NCBI GenBank assembly: GCA_014804785.1
Contig: JAAUZD010000009.1
Span: 1-64,000 of the forward strand
Reading direction: 5' to 3'
DNA length: 64,000 nucleotides
Origin: Lachnospiraceae bacterium
Lineage (GTDB): Bacteria; Bacillota; Clostridia; Lachnospirales; Lachnospiraceae
Below the pieces are notes generated by a model. That model saw only the letters and a list, made by a program, of their open reading frames with translations. It was not told the origin of the DNA and made no database searches. Shown piece after piece: positions 8,602-17,436 of this stretch. A program made the position numbers and the translations under genes. The stretch's first letter is position 1. The number at the start of each line of letters is the position of its first letter.

Positions 8602-9672
8602 TTGAGAGAAAAAATTAAATTGGTATTATTTTTTTTATTCTTGCTGATTGTGTTGACAGGATGTGAAATAACGAGTGAAGAATCAAATGAAAAAATACAT
8701 GAGGATTCTTTTAAAACAGAAATGGTTACATCCACAGACAAAGAGGCAATGCCCAAAAACAATGAAAATATGCAGGAAGTCTTTTCGGAAAATTTTTTTT
8801 ACCGGTCGCATAGGTATGTTATTTATGCAGATGGAATTGCAATGGTGGTGGAGGGACGAGAAGAAAAGGATAATTTCTATTGGAAAGAGAGTGTCAGCTA
8901 TATGAATTTAAAATTTCCTGTAGATGCCTATCTGTGCGATAAAAATGGAATAAAAGTAGAGTCGGAAGAAGATGCTTATTTATATATAGATTTTGGGAAT
9001 TTGGGCAAATGGTGGTGTGATCCATTTGGAAATTTGAACAGTAATTTACAGGTAGATGCGGAATTTGTTCCTGAAGGGCTTGTTGAGAAGATAAAAACGA
9101 GGATTTTGGAAGGTTGGTATGATATCGAAGAACTCGAGGAGAATACTGGATTAATGCAGCTCACATTGGAAGAACTGAAAGGGCGAATGCAAGAAGAAAC
9201 AGTGAATGAAATATTAGCAGAAAAAGGGGAAGGGCAAGATTACTTTGAGGTTGATTTTGATAATGATGGAAAAAAAGATATCGTGGTGAGTAATCGAGCA
9301 GGGATGAGTAGCATGGGGTATAATTATCAGTTCTTTTTTAATAATGAAGGTAATGGAACATATCAAATGACCTTCGGACTAAATAATACAGCATCAATTA
9401 GTAAGGTTATAAATTATAATGGAGAAAATTACTGGTTGTTGGTGCAAAGTACTGGGAGCGGAACTCCAGGATTTGGTTATGATTATTATCAATGTGATAT
9501 ATATTATTTTGATAACGGTTACCCGGTAGAGCTGGTTACATTGATATTTGACCCAATGTCTGTAAATAAGATACTAGGTGGAGAAATGGATAAAAATGAA
9601 TTAGAAGTGGATGTAACCGTAAAGAAAAAGTTTGTAAATGACTTCATTAATATGTCATATGGACCGTGGTAA
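8602..9672 (+). CDS. lipoprotein with calcium-loop-like motif
   Basis: The TTG at 8602 follows AAAGGA. The 356-residue product is a lipoprotein (VLTGC, Cys21). Near residues 218-230 it has YFEVDFDNDGKKDIVVSN, a D-x-D-x-D-G-x-x-D loop as in VCBS/FG-GAP or dockerin-type calcium sites. The rest is strand-rich with glycine-aromatic turns (GSGTPGFGYDYYQCDIYYFD). A 264-nt stretch before it holds no gene. A hairpin at 9745-9778 and a terminator at 9862-9889 follow. Function unknown; its layout resembles the 6153 and 7309 products. Confidence 0.75.
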   Translation: MREKIKLVLFFLFLLIVLTGCEITSEESNEKIHEDSFKTEMVTSTDKEAMPKNNENMQEVFSENFFYRSHRYVIYADGIAMVVEGREEKDNFYWKESVSYMNLKFPVDAYLCDKNGIKVESEEDAYLYIDFGNLGKWWCDPFGNLNSNLQVDAEFVPEGLVEKIKTRILEGWYDIEELEENTGLMQLTLEELKGRMQEETVNEILAEKGEGQDYFEVDFDNDGKKDIVVSNRAGMSSMGYNYQFFFNNEGNGTYQMTFGLNNTASISKVINYNGENYWLLVQSTGSGTPGFGYDYYQCDIYYFDNGYPVELVTLIFDPMSVNKILGGEMDKNELEVDVTVKKKFVNDFINMSYGPW

Positions 9673-9744
9673 ATTATAATGAAAGTCAAAGTAATTAAAA
9701 AAGACGACGATATTTGTTTTTTTAATGTCATTCAGCATCTGTAG

Positions 9745-9778
9745 AAGATATTTTGGTTAAAACTAACCGAAATATCTT
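9745..9778 (+). terminator. hairpin after the 8602 gene
   Basis: A 14-pair stem (AAGATATTTTGGTT with AACCGAAATATCTT, one G-U pair) with a six-nt loop. There is no T-run after it, so it may stabilise the 3' end of the message rather than terminate it. Confidence 0.4.
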
Positions 9779-9861
9779 ACAGAGGTGATGAGGTTCATAT
9801 GTATCCTTTGAGTTTCTTGGAGTTTTGGCATAACAGGAATTAAATAATCTATAACAGTGTA

Positions 9862-9889
9862 AAGGCGTGTGGAACCATGCGCCTTTTTT
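9862..9889 (+). terminator. rho-independent terminator
   Basis: A GC-rich stem (AAGGCGTGTGG with CCATGCGCCTT, two G-U pairs) followed by six T residues. It closes the transcript of the 8602 gene before the next repeat-headed cassette. Confidence 0.75.
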
Positions 9890-9984
9890 GTGTTCAAAAG
9901 AAGGAACACGAGCATAAAAATTCAGACTACTACCGCAGTGCAGACACCGTCCTGTTTAGAATGTTCGAGACAGATTGGATAAAT

Positions 9985-10021
9985 ATTATGATGCAAAAAT
10001 GATGCAAATATGTATTAAAAT
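9985..10021 (+). repeat. island repeat, copy C
   Basis: Full 37-nt copy, with one change in the A/T-rich tail (TATGTATT). It lies about 100 nt before the deaminase-like gene. Confidence 0.8.
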
Positions 10022-10124
10022 ATGTTAGGTAATTATTTTTACGAGAGAGCAGAGGATGGACACGTGTAATCTGATTACTATATAATGAGGTCAGCAACAA
10101 TCAAAATTTATGGAGGCGGAAGTT

Positions 10125-10547
10125 ATGGATATTTGGGAGCGGTTGTATGAAAAAGCAAAGGAACAGTATCATCCGGAAGATGTTTCTCCTTTTCTTTATG
10201 CACATCATGTTGTGTGTGCTTTAGAAAGTGAGAACGGAGAGATATATACAGGTTTTTGCATTGAAAGTTGTAGTGGTGTTATGAATTTGTGTGCTGAAAG
10301 AGTAGCTGCGCTTAATATGTATGTAAACAGCGGACAGACTGTGATAAAGAGAATGATAGCATTTAGAGATACTCCTCCTTATGGAGAAGGAAGTGGTATG
10401 CCTTGTGGTGCCTGCAGGGAATTTTTTATGCAGCTTTCTCTTAAAAATAAGGATATGGAAATCATGGTTGATTATGAGAAACGAGAAATTGTTACCCTGG
10501 AAGAATTGATACCTAAGTGGTGGGGAATGGAAAGATTCTTTCGATAA
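10125..10547 (+). CDS. cytidine deaminase-family protein
   Basis: GGAGG at 10112-10116 is placed eight nt before ATG 10125, which I prefer to ATG 10110. The 140-residue product has the zinc-binding signature of nucleoside deaminases: C-A-E at residues 56-58 (Cys ligand, catalytic Glu) and P-C-G-A-C at 93-97. The length fits free cytidine or blasticidin-S-type deaminases. There is no signal peptide, so it is cytosolic. In this island it may be an ordinary salvage or resistance enzyme, or a captured toxin-type deaminase domain; sequence alone does not decide. The next gene follows after 49 nt. Confidence 0.8.
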   Translation: MDIWERLYEKAKEQYHPEDVSPFLYAHHVVCALESENGEIYTGFCIESCSGVMNLCAERVAALNMYVNSGQTVIKRMIAFRDTPPYGEGSGMPCGACREFFMQLSLKNKDMEIMVDYEKREIVTLEELIPKWWGMERFFR

Positions 10548-10596
10548 GGTGTTTTTCGATTGACTGTAGACTGTTTAAGTAAGAAAGGATAATTGT

Positions 10597-10920
10597 ATGA
10601 GCAGAAATATTGTAGTGAAGATTATGGAAGAACGATTAGGAGAGTATGGATTCAGATATGAAAAATTTGAATCCTGTCGTTGGACTTTTAGCCGCGAAGT
10701 TGAAGGAATAAAACAAAATGTTGTTATCCAAAAGGATATTTGGGGGGATAGTGCATATATACTGGAAGTGCATGGCTTGAGAGTTCGAGAACTGGTCAAG
10801 GATAAAAAATATACTAGTGATTTTTTTGAATTTAAAAATGATGATGAGCGTGTAGCCGTACTCAATGAAATTGCAGATATTGTAATCCAATATGGGATAG
10901 ATGAATTACAAAGTACGTAA
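10597..10920 (+). CDS. small soluble protein, single copy of the 17437-type domain
   Basis: The 107-residue product starts at ATG 10597 with AAGAAAGGA upstream. Its N-terminal pattern (hydrophobic helix, YGFRYEKF, then WTFSRE, then IQKDIW) recurs in both halves of the 557-residue protein at 17437 (GFEYAGY...WKFKRE...IAKSRW and FQFRYTG...). The family is not named here. It shares an operon with the deaminase-like gene and ends at a terminator, so a deaminase/partner pair is conceivable. Confidence 0.7.
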   Translation: MSRNIVVKIMEERLGEYGFRYEKFESCRWTFSREVEGIKQNVVIQKDIWGDSAYILEVHGLRVRELVKDKKYTSDFFEFKNDDERVAVLNEIADIVIQYGIDELQST

Positions 10921-10954
10921 TCAGCATGAGAAAAGGTGTAGTAGCAGATGAATA

Positions 10955-10990
10955 GGTATATCAGATAAGAATATCTGGTATGCCTTTTTT
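10955..10990 (+). terminator. rho-independent terminator
   Basis: A 13-pair stem with two G-U pairs (GGTATATCAGATA with TATCTGGTATGCC), a four-nt loop and six T residues, just after the 10597 gene. Confidence 0.8.
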
Positions 10991-11033
10991 ATTTGACTTT
11001 AATCAACACCACGGCAGATTAGCGCTGATAGAT

Positions 11034-11070
11034 GTTATGATGCAAAAATGATGCAAGCATATATTAAAAT
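11034..11070 (+). repeat. island repeat, copy D
   Basis: Full 37-nt copy. The 40 nt before it match those before copy B. Read in frame the sequence ends LALIDVMMQK and a stop, closely like LALINIMMQK before copy E, so a coding origin for the repeat is plausible. Confidence 0.8.
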
Positions 11071-11186
11071 AATATCGGGGTGAAGATGAGAATGGGTTGA
11101 TGAAGTATCAGCAGTCGTTAAGTTGGGACGACAACACATCAGAAGCAGCGAGATGCATATAAAAATAATGTCAAGGGAGTCATACA

Positions 11187-11969
11187 ATGAAACAATTTTT
11201 AGAACACAATATGGTTAAAGGTATTTTATTTGCTTTACTCATCATAATTATTGTAATTATGTTTAATCCGATAAGTATAGAAAACATGATTTTATCTATT
11301 GAAAACAGTCAACTATATGGGGGAGAGACACCTAAAGAAGTGACAATACTAAATGATGATTATTATCAAGGATATAAAATAACACAAAATGCCCAAAAAT
11401 TTGATCAGGATAATTTCCTAGAATATTCTATTGTAAATTATCCGGAAATTGAATTCGTTGATGGGACAGCAAATGTAAAATTAGGAGAAAAGATCAATCG
11501 ATTATTTCATGAAACGGCAATGCTGAATTATGATGAAGCATTAGAACAGGAAGTAAATGCTTTTTACTCCTGCGATTATTTTATTACATTTGCTGATGAA
11601 AATTACATTTGTATTTATTTTATGGAATCCATCAGTTCAGGAATGGCTCGCGTGGTTAATTTTGAAGATGCAATTACCATATCTCTAAAAACGGGTGATA
11701 AAGTTTCTCTGGAGAGTTTCGGAGACATAAATACTATTATGAAGAAAGTTGATAATTACAAAGGCACTATATATACAGACTCTGTTTTTGAGGTGGAAGA
11801 TTGGGAAAGAAATAAAAGGGCATTTATAGAACAGTGGGAGAAAAATAGTTCTCCTCATTACTATGACTATTATCTATATGATGGGAGAGTCGGCATCTTA
11901 TTTGATCATTATGTAACAGGAAGAGTGAGGATAGGGCTTGAGTTTCAGGGAATTATTAACTATCAGTGA
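11187..11969 (+). CDS. membrane-anchored RsiV/DUF3298-like protein
   Basis: The 260-residue protein starts at ATG 11187 with AAGGGAG upstream. Residues 10-28 form one membrane segment (ILFALLIIIIVIMF). The extracellular part has YPEIEFVDGTANVKLGEKIN, then a helical N-Y-x-E-A-L-x-x-E stretch, and ISLKTGDKVSLESF, an order like the DUF4163/DUF3298 domains of RsiV- and PdaC-like proteins. In RsiV this fold binds lysozyme. The resemblance is recalled, not computed. It sits alone behind repeat copy D. Confidence 0.7.
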   Translation: MKQFLEHNMVKGILFALLIIIIVIMFNPISIENMILSIENSQLYGGETPKEVTILNDDYYQGYKITQNAQKFDQDNFLEYSIVNYPEIEFVDGTANVKLGEKINRLFHETAMLNYDEALEQEVNAFYSCDYFITFADENYICIYFMESISSGMARVVNFEDAITISLKTGDKVSLESFGDINTIMKKVDNYKGTIYTDSVFEVEDWERNKRAFIEQWEKNSSPHYYDYYLYDGRVGILFDHYVTGRVRIGLEFQGIINYQ

Positions 11970-12123
11970 AGTCTCATCAATCAGGATATGATGTACATTT
12001 GGAAAGTTGAAATGAGATTAGATAACTTTATATTAATTAGCAATATAGTGTTATACTTGATACATCCATAGTTTGGCGTTAATATATAAAATAATGGCAT
12101 CTATGTGAAGGGAAAGGTGAGAA

Positions 12124-12734
12124 ATGAACGATAATTATACAAAATGGGTGGAAAGAGAGAAAAGCTGGATTAATGAAAAAGAAATTGAAAAAAGATACTT
12201 TGATATATTCGCCGTTAGTAATTGTGATCCTTGCAATTCTTTGCGGAGGGATAGGAATCTGGGTTGGTAAGGATATGGCAGGTGTGCTTCAAAATGCGCT
12301 GATGGGGGCATGTATGGGAATTGTTGGGATTCCTATTTTCTTTTTTTTGATGCAGTTTTCTTTTCCGGCAAAGAGATATATGGGAAATTTGAAGGAGCAA
12401 ATAGAGGATGTTCTGTCACCTGCGGAAAGAGAAGAAAGTGCGGATTACGAAGGACTATGTACTGCAGAATGCATCAGATGGAACGGTTTCCATGGTACAA
12501 CTTCAAAAAGTGGAAAAGATTGTAATGAATGTGAGAGAATATACGGCAAAAACAAGGGGAGAAGGTTTAAAAATCCTGCAGGCCTCGACAGTTTATCCTA
12601 TGTATTTTTATTGTCGAAAGTCAGAAAAAGAGAAGACAAAAGAGTACGATAGGGAAATTTCCTTTGGAAAAAGAGAAGACAGGAAACTGGTAGCTTATTA
12701 TCTGCATGAAATGAAAATAGGGAATGAGGATTAG
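12124..12734 (+). pseudogene. two-helix membrane protein broken by a frameshift
   Basis: A strong site (GAAAGGTGAGAA) precedes ATG 12124. The frame from ATG 12173 gives two membrane helices (about YSPLVIVILAILCGGIGIWVG and ALMGACMGIVGIPIFFFLMQF) and then VLSPAEREESA. At about 12430 the protein-like sequence passes to another frame (ITKDYVLQNASDGTVSMVQL to KLVAYYLHEMKIGNED, stop at 12732-12734). Removing one base near 12425-12440 restores one protein of about 187 residues. An additional mismatch between the 12124 and 12173 frames suggests two lesions. Function unknown. Confidence 0.55.
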
Positions 12735-12802
12735 TATGCAATGCGGCAGAGAGAGGATGAATTGTTACCATATTGGATTTATGATTAACAGAGGAATGAA
12801 AT

Positions 12803-13240
12803 ATGGATAAGCGTAGTTTTCAAAATAAGGTTAAAGAAATTGCAGAAAAGGAACCAAAATTATTTGCTTTAGAGTCAGACGGTAAAGCAAATGACGAAAT
12901 GATCGAAAGAATAGAAGATTATTATGACGTAAAACTGCCAAAAGCATATAAATACTTTGTAAAGCAATATGGTGGAGGATATTTTGGTTTTATCATAGTG
13001 TATTCTTGCGATAGCGATGGTATGTTTTATATCAAGGATAAGGTATTAAAAGAGTGGGTTTTAGAAAAAGATTTCTTACCAGTTGTTGATTTTGAAACGG
13101 GAGATTCCCTTGGCTTTCAAGTGAAGGAAGGCGTATGTCAGAGCACAGTCACTATGTATTTGCACGAGGAAAATGAGTTACATGAAGTGGATATGGATTT
13201 TTACGAAGTATTACTAAAGTATGGATTAAAGCTCAACTAA
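12803..13240 (+). CDS. SMI1/KNR4 (SUKH) family protein
   Basis: The 145-residue soluble protein starts at ATG 12803 after AGAGGAATG. It has the SUKH pattern: I-E-x-x-E/Y-x-x-x-L-P-K-A-Y-K-x-F-V-K-Q-Y-G-G-G near residues 36-58 (DYYDVKLPKAYKYFVKQYGG), then strand-rich sequence with a hydrophobic VVDFETGDSLGFQV turn. SUKH proteins are the commonest immunity proteins of bacterial contact-dependent and Rhs/LXG toxins. This is the clearest immunity-type gene in the island. No toxin is adjacent. Confidence 0.8.
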   Translation: MDKRSFQNKVKEIAEKEPKLFALESDGKANDEMIERIEDYYDVKLPKAYKYFVKQYGGGYFGFIIVYSCDSDGMFYIKDKVLKEWVLEKDFLPVVDFETGDSLGFQVKEGVCQSTVTMYLHEENELHEVDMDFYEVLLKYGLKLN

Positions 13241-13371
13241 TATTTAAATATTAAAAATAGTGGAAATGCCCATCAGAAGAATTTTAAGCGTTGAAGGGCG
13301 AACAATAGTTACATCACAATACGTAAAGAGTAGGTGGTAAATTATAAAAACGGAAAGAAGGACGCGTATAG

Positions 13372-13815
13372 ATGTATAAATATGCACCGGAGCATGTTGA
13401 GAAATTTTGTATTCAAGATACGATTGATAGCATATATAATCAACTGAACGAAGTATATCAAGATAATTATAAATTTGTGTATAAGATAAAATGCGATTGC
13501 GGAAATGAATGCTTTGAAGTATATAAAGATAGGCATCCGAGTATATTTGTGAAATGTGTAAATTGTAACAGGATAATTAGCGTATATGATTTACAATATT
13601 ATCCAGCAGCTTCAAAATTGAATGAGAATTTTAATAAGCAACAGGTTATTATTAATGGGCATAAATCTTTTTTGGTATATGTAGTTTATGAATACGATGA
13701 CGAGTTTGAATTTGAAGAAGATGTAGATTTTAACCCAAATGACATTACATGGGCAAAAGTTTATGTTTATAATCAAAACACTCTTCAAAAAATACTTGAC
13801 GATGAAACTGCTTAG
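13372..13815 (+). CDS. zinc-ribbon-like cassette protein, ends at an amber codon
   Basis: The 147-residue product has C-D-C at residues 41-43, a Cys at 47, and a CxxC pair about 15 residues later (KCVNCNR), suggesting a zinc site. The remainder alternates charged strands and has an acidic patch (DDEFEFEEDVDF). The frame stops at TAG 13813-13815, yet open sequence continues in the same frame to 14067, interrupted once more by TAG at 13927-13929. Family not recognised. Confidence 0.65.
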   Translation: MYKYAPEHVEKFCIQDTIDSIYNQLNEVYQDNYKFVYKIKCDCGNECFEVYKDRHPSIFVKCVNCNRIISVYDLQYYPAASKLNENFNKQQVIINGHKSFLVYVVYEYDDEFEFEEDVDFNPNDITWAKVYVYNQNTLQKILDDETA

Positions 13816-14067
13816 AAGAAATTATCATTTACTGAACTGTTAGAAAAATTATTACAAAATGGCGGTGAGTATTGGTTCTTTTTAAAAAATGATTTTAAAT
13901 CTTATGGTGATGCTTACGATGAAACATAGGCACAAATGATAGCATATAAACATGATTTTTATATAATTAGTGCGGGTATGACATGCGAACTTATTGTGGA
14001 GATGTATATTTTACATGATGATGGAGAACTGGAAGAAGAGAAAATGGAAGTTCCATTGTTGGATTAA
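13816..14067 (+). pseudogene. in-frame continuation with one further amber stop
   Basis: Directly after the TAG that ends the 13372 gene, the same frame encodes LSFTELLEKLLQNGGEYWFF, LKNDFKSYGDAYDET, a TAG, then IAYKHDFYIISAGMTCELIV and an acidic tail ending PLLD before TAA at 14065-14067. The composition is protein-like throughout. No start codon with a ribosome binding site is evident. It is either a truncated separate gene or the rest of a 231-codon gene broken twice by TAG. Confidence 0.5.
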
Positions 14068-14147
14068 ATTGAATCATATGTAAAGTAATGTTTTTATGAA
14101 AGCAAAACCTTTGCTGATGAAGAATCTGGGTAAGAGAGGTAAGTAGT

Positions 14148-14885
14148 ATGAATAATGATAATAAAGAGTTTCTAAACTTTATTTTAGAACGATTCAAAAT
14201 AGAAAGGGAGAAGTTTGATCGCTCTGGTATATATGCTTATACACAGCGTTTACTTGCGTATAATTCCAATAAGATTGAGGGAAGTACACTGACTGAGGAG
14301 CAAACTGCATCTTTATTTGATAATGGTACTCTGCCAAAATCGGATGATTATTATCGGGCAAAGGATGTTGAGGAAATGAATGGTCATTTCCTGATGTTTA
14401 ATAAAATGCTTGATACATTTGATGAATCATTAACACAGGAATTGATAAAGCAGTTCCATTATGAATTAAAGTCGGGGGTATTTGAGGATCGCGCCAATGG
14501 ATACGCTATTGGCGATTATAAAAAGCGTCCAAATATGATTGGAATGTATCAAACAGTAAGACCGGAGGATGTTAAAACCGAAATGGAGTTACTCATAAAA
14601 TGGTATGATAATCAGAAAATAGATGTTGCTGTACTAGCTGAGTTCCATGCAAGATATGAGGGTATTCATCCGTTCCAAGATGGCAATGGCAGGACGGGAA
14701 GGGTGATTCTTTTTAGAGAATGTTTGAAGAATGAAATCATGCCAATTATTGTTGAAGATGCCAATAGAAATGAGTATTTGGAGGCACTGAAGGAGTATAG
14801 GGAAGAAAAAAAATTGTTTAAAATGATTGAACTATTTAAGAAGGAGCAGCAGTTTTATTTGGAGAAATGCAAGTATTTTATGTGA
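14148..14885 (+). CDS. Fic family AMP-transferase, class II
   Basis: The 245-residue protein carries the complete Fic motif HPFQDGNGRTGR at residues 174-185; His174 would be the catalytic base for transferring AMP from ATP to a target hydroxyl. An inhibitory helix motif SNKIEG at residues 40-45 (S/T-x-x-x-E-G) lies N-terminal, which makes it a class II, self-inhibited Fic protein. It starts at ATG 14148 after AGAGGTAAGT. No separate antitoxin flanks it. The lack of an obvious DNA-binding domain separates it from the second Fic protein at 55729. Confidence 0.9.
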   Translation: MNNDNKEFLNFILERFKIEREKFDRSGIYAYTQRLLAYNSNKIEGSTLTEEQTASLFDNGTLPKSDDYYRAKDVEEMNGHFLMFNKMLDTFDESLTQELIKQFHYELKSGVFEDRANGYAIGDYKKRPNMIGMYQTVRPEDVKTEMELLIKWYDNQKIDVAVLAEFHARYEGIHPFQDGNGRTGRVILFRECLKNEIMPIIVEDANRNEYLEALKEYREEKKLFKMIELFKKEQQFYLEKCKYFM

Positions 14886-14965
14886 GCTTATGATAAACGC
14901 TCAGTTTCAAAGTATACGAAATATTATCAAACAGAAGGCTATATCTGACAGGAAAGGGTGCGGAT

Positions 14966-15595
14966 ATGAATAAATTATGGAATGAAATATCAGAAATTAT
15001 TAGCAATTCACAAAAAAATTTGCAAATTAAATTTAATAAAGATTATGATTACTTGTTAGTAAATAAATTGGGAGTGGAAGAAGATACAGCTTTGGGGCAG
15101 GTAATTGCAAATATTAAGGGAATAATTATTGACAATACTATCCGCATATTGGGGAGCGGGAGGAAAAATGAATTAGCCTCTATTGAAGAATATAATTATG
15201 AAGTGAGTAAATACTTGGGAAAAGATATTTTTATTATAGCTGATGATGTTTTTGGCGGAATATTTGCACTTAAAAAAGATAGTATAAACGCAGAAAGCGT
15301 GATTTATTATTTGGCACCAGATACTTTGGAATGGGAGAATCTTGAGATTACATATTTTGAATTTTTATCATTTTTTCTTGGCAGCAAAAGCCAGGGATTT
15401 TACAAAACATTTAAATGGAGTACTTTTAGTGAGGATGTAAAATCTATAAAATACAATCAGGGAATCTTGATTTATCCATATCTGTGGGCGAAGGAATGTA
15501 ATGTTGAAACTGCTAGTAAAAAAATGGTTCCAATGATTGAATTAATTCAATTAAATGCAGAGTACAGAAAAAGTTTGGGATTCCGGTACATGTAA
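14966..15595 (+). CDS. DUF2625-like protein
   Basis: The 209-residue soluble protein reads VNKLGVEEDTALGQVIANIK, GIIIDNTIRILGSG, then FGGIFALK and VIYYLAPDTLEWENLEI. This is the order of DUF2625 proteins as I remember them (a trace of TTRSxLGA, then GIxIDxGxxRILGSG, then AFDVxGGFFALN). The family occurs among immunity-type genes. The start at ATG 14966 follows GAAAGGGTG. Its 3' end overlaps the next coding frame by about 40 nt, where the neighbour seems to lack its own 5' end. Confidence 0.65.
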   Translation: MNKLWNEISEIISNSQKNLQIKFNKDYDYLLVNKLGVEEDTALGQVIANIKGIIIDNTIRILGSGRKNELASIEEYNYEVSKYLGKDIFIIADDVFGGIFALKKDSINAESVIYYLAPDTLEWENLEITYFEFLSFFLGSKSQGFYKTFKWSTFSEDVKSIKYNQGILIYPYLWAKECNVETASKKMVPMIELIQLNAEYRKSLGFRYM

Positions 15596-16363
15596 GCCGC
15601 TTTTTTTTGCAGTTATACCACATATTATCGAAATCGCATCAGTAAATGAAGCCGCTAAGGATTTGTGGTGCTATTTGGGAAATTGGATAGCAACACACGA
15701 AAAGTATCGCGGAGGAATAGCTGATGAGGTATTAAAATGCTTTGATTTAGCATTGGTATGTGTTGAAGAAAGATGTATAAACCAAATTGTTTCAGCTGAC
15801 CAGATAAGCAATATAGATGCACAGTATTTATATGCGAGTTTATTTGCATTTGCGAAACATAGATTAGGTTATATGACAATGAGTAGTTATAAGGATGATA
15901 TTGCAGGAACATCTATTGCAATATGTCAAAACGGTCATTTGAATGATGTAACTATATATAATTCTGGAATTGTATCATATGAGATGGCGGAATGTCCACG
16001 CAATGTGCGAGAAGTTTATATAAAAGATATCAAAATCGAAGATAGGGAAGATAATCCTTGGATCCTCTTGGGTAAAAAATCCAAAAGGGACTAGAAGTCC
16101 AAAGCACAAGTAAGGAGATAGTATCACATTTAAAACTCGCACAAGAAATTATAAGACATGGTGTTACACCCAACCTTTTAATGAAATATGCTTTTTCATT
16201 ATATTGCAGTTTACTGTATTGTAATGGATCATTTAGTGAAGGCATGCGTATTTTGCATGGGTGGGATGAATTTACATGTTTGCAGTGTGGTGAAAAATTT
16301 ATTTTTGCTGATGGATGGTGTGAAGCTATGGATGAGGATGGACTGCGTATACATGAAATATAG
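15555..16363 (+). pseudogene. HEAT-like cassette protein, 5'-truncated and frameshifted at an A-run
   Basis: Coding sequence begins within the end of the 14966 gene. It reads LFFAVIPHIIEIASVNEAAK, a helical-repeat pattern common in immunity-type proteins, up to a TAG at 16092. The frame is restored if one A is added to the six A at 16074-16079. The protein then continues IQKGLEVQSTSKEIVSHLKL to a C-terminal CxxC (FTCLQCGEKF) and DGLRIHEI, stop at 16361-16363. No good start or ribosome binding site is visible, so the 5' end was probably replaced at a seam. Confidence 0.6.
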
Positions 16364-16390
16364 TGGTGAGAAAGGTTTAGGCAGAGACGG

Positions 16391-17425
16391 ATGAGGAAAA
16401 TCATACTTATTTTTATAATGTTGGGATTAATAAATGCATATGGAGGAATGGAAACGGGACAAAAAGAAAATGATTTTTGCAGTATAAGTGATTTTAAAGA
16501 TTTTAACTATTATTTGTACTGTGATAATTCAATAAATAATGAGACATGGACTTCCGTGCATCATGAACATGCAATTTTGGGGAAAGATATAGAAACTATC
16601 GATAAAGGAAAAGAACTATATCAGGAATTTAAGGAGCAATGCTTACCGGAAGAATTGGTGGGAAACATAGATATTAACTATGTTTCTCCTGACTGCAAAT
16701 GGATAATCGCACAAGAATTCACTGATGATATTACTGATGGTCTAAGAAGACAGACCTTGTTGTATGAAGGAAAAAAAATAACGGAAACGCAGGACACTTA
16801 TGAAATATTTAATCCCGTTATTATGGTAAAAAGGGGAGATGCATATGAGCAGATGGACAGTGAGGTATACCAAAAACTAGTAGAATTGGAACAGAGATGC
16901 TATATCGAAGGATGGCGGCATACCCCAATCATCAATGAGCAGGGGAATTTAGCCTTGTGTGCAGCATTTGATGGGCAAATGGCTATACGGAGGATTGAAG
17001 ATGGAGCAACCATATGGAATTATTCTTTTGAAAGCATGATGGACTCGCGTAATAGGGTTGGGTTCTCATTAGTATGGTTTAGTGGAAATCAGGAAGAGGG
17101 GAAGATAATTATTGAATACAATCGTGATTTTTACGAGATAAGCTATCCATCTGGTTATGTGAAATATCTGGGACAGGATATGTATTCATTAAGCTACAGC
17201 CCAGATGGGAAATATGTGGCATATTCAAGCGGCTATCACGAAGCAGTGCTTGCACATGATGGGAATATAGATGAACTGGAGCAAATACTTCCGGGTATAT
17301 ATATATTGGAGGTGGCAACAGGCAAGACGGCGTATATTAAGCAGGATATTGGCATATGTGAATTAAGCGAGCGCAGCTTTTTATGGATAGAAGGAGAGGA
17401 TTTTGAGAGAAGCATAGGAAAGTAA
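16391..17425 (+). CDS. exported beta-propeller-like protein
   Basis: The 344-residue protein has a short N-terminal signal peptide (MRKIILIFIMLGLINAYGG) without a lipobox. The C-terminal half contains YSLSYSPDGKYVAYSSGYH, a PD40/WD40-like blade as in TolB-type propellers, and GIYILEVATGKTAYI, another blade-like strand set. The mature protein is therefore likely an extracellular propeller. The upstream GAAAGGTTTAGG is a weak ribosome site. It is followed after 11 nt by the 17437 gene, so the two are probably cotranscribed. Function unknown. Confidence 0.7.
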   Translation: MRKIILIFIMLGLINAYGGMETGQKENDFCSISDFKDFNYYLYCDNSINNETWTSVHHEHAILGKDIETIDKGKELYQEFKEQCLPEELVGNIDINYVSPDCKWIIAQEFTDDITDGLRRQTLLYEGKKITETQDTYEIFNPVIMVKRGDAYEQMDSEVYQKLVELEQRCYIEGWRHTPIINEQGNLALCAAFDGQMAIRRIEDGATIWNYSFESMMDSRNRVGFSLVWFSGNQEEGKIIIEYNRDFYEISYPSGYVKYLGQDMYSLSYSPDGKYVAYSSGYHEAVLAHDGNIDELEQILPGIYILEVATGKTAYIKQDIGICELSERSFLWIEGEDFERSIGK

Positions 17426-17436
17426 AAGGAAATATT

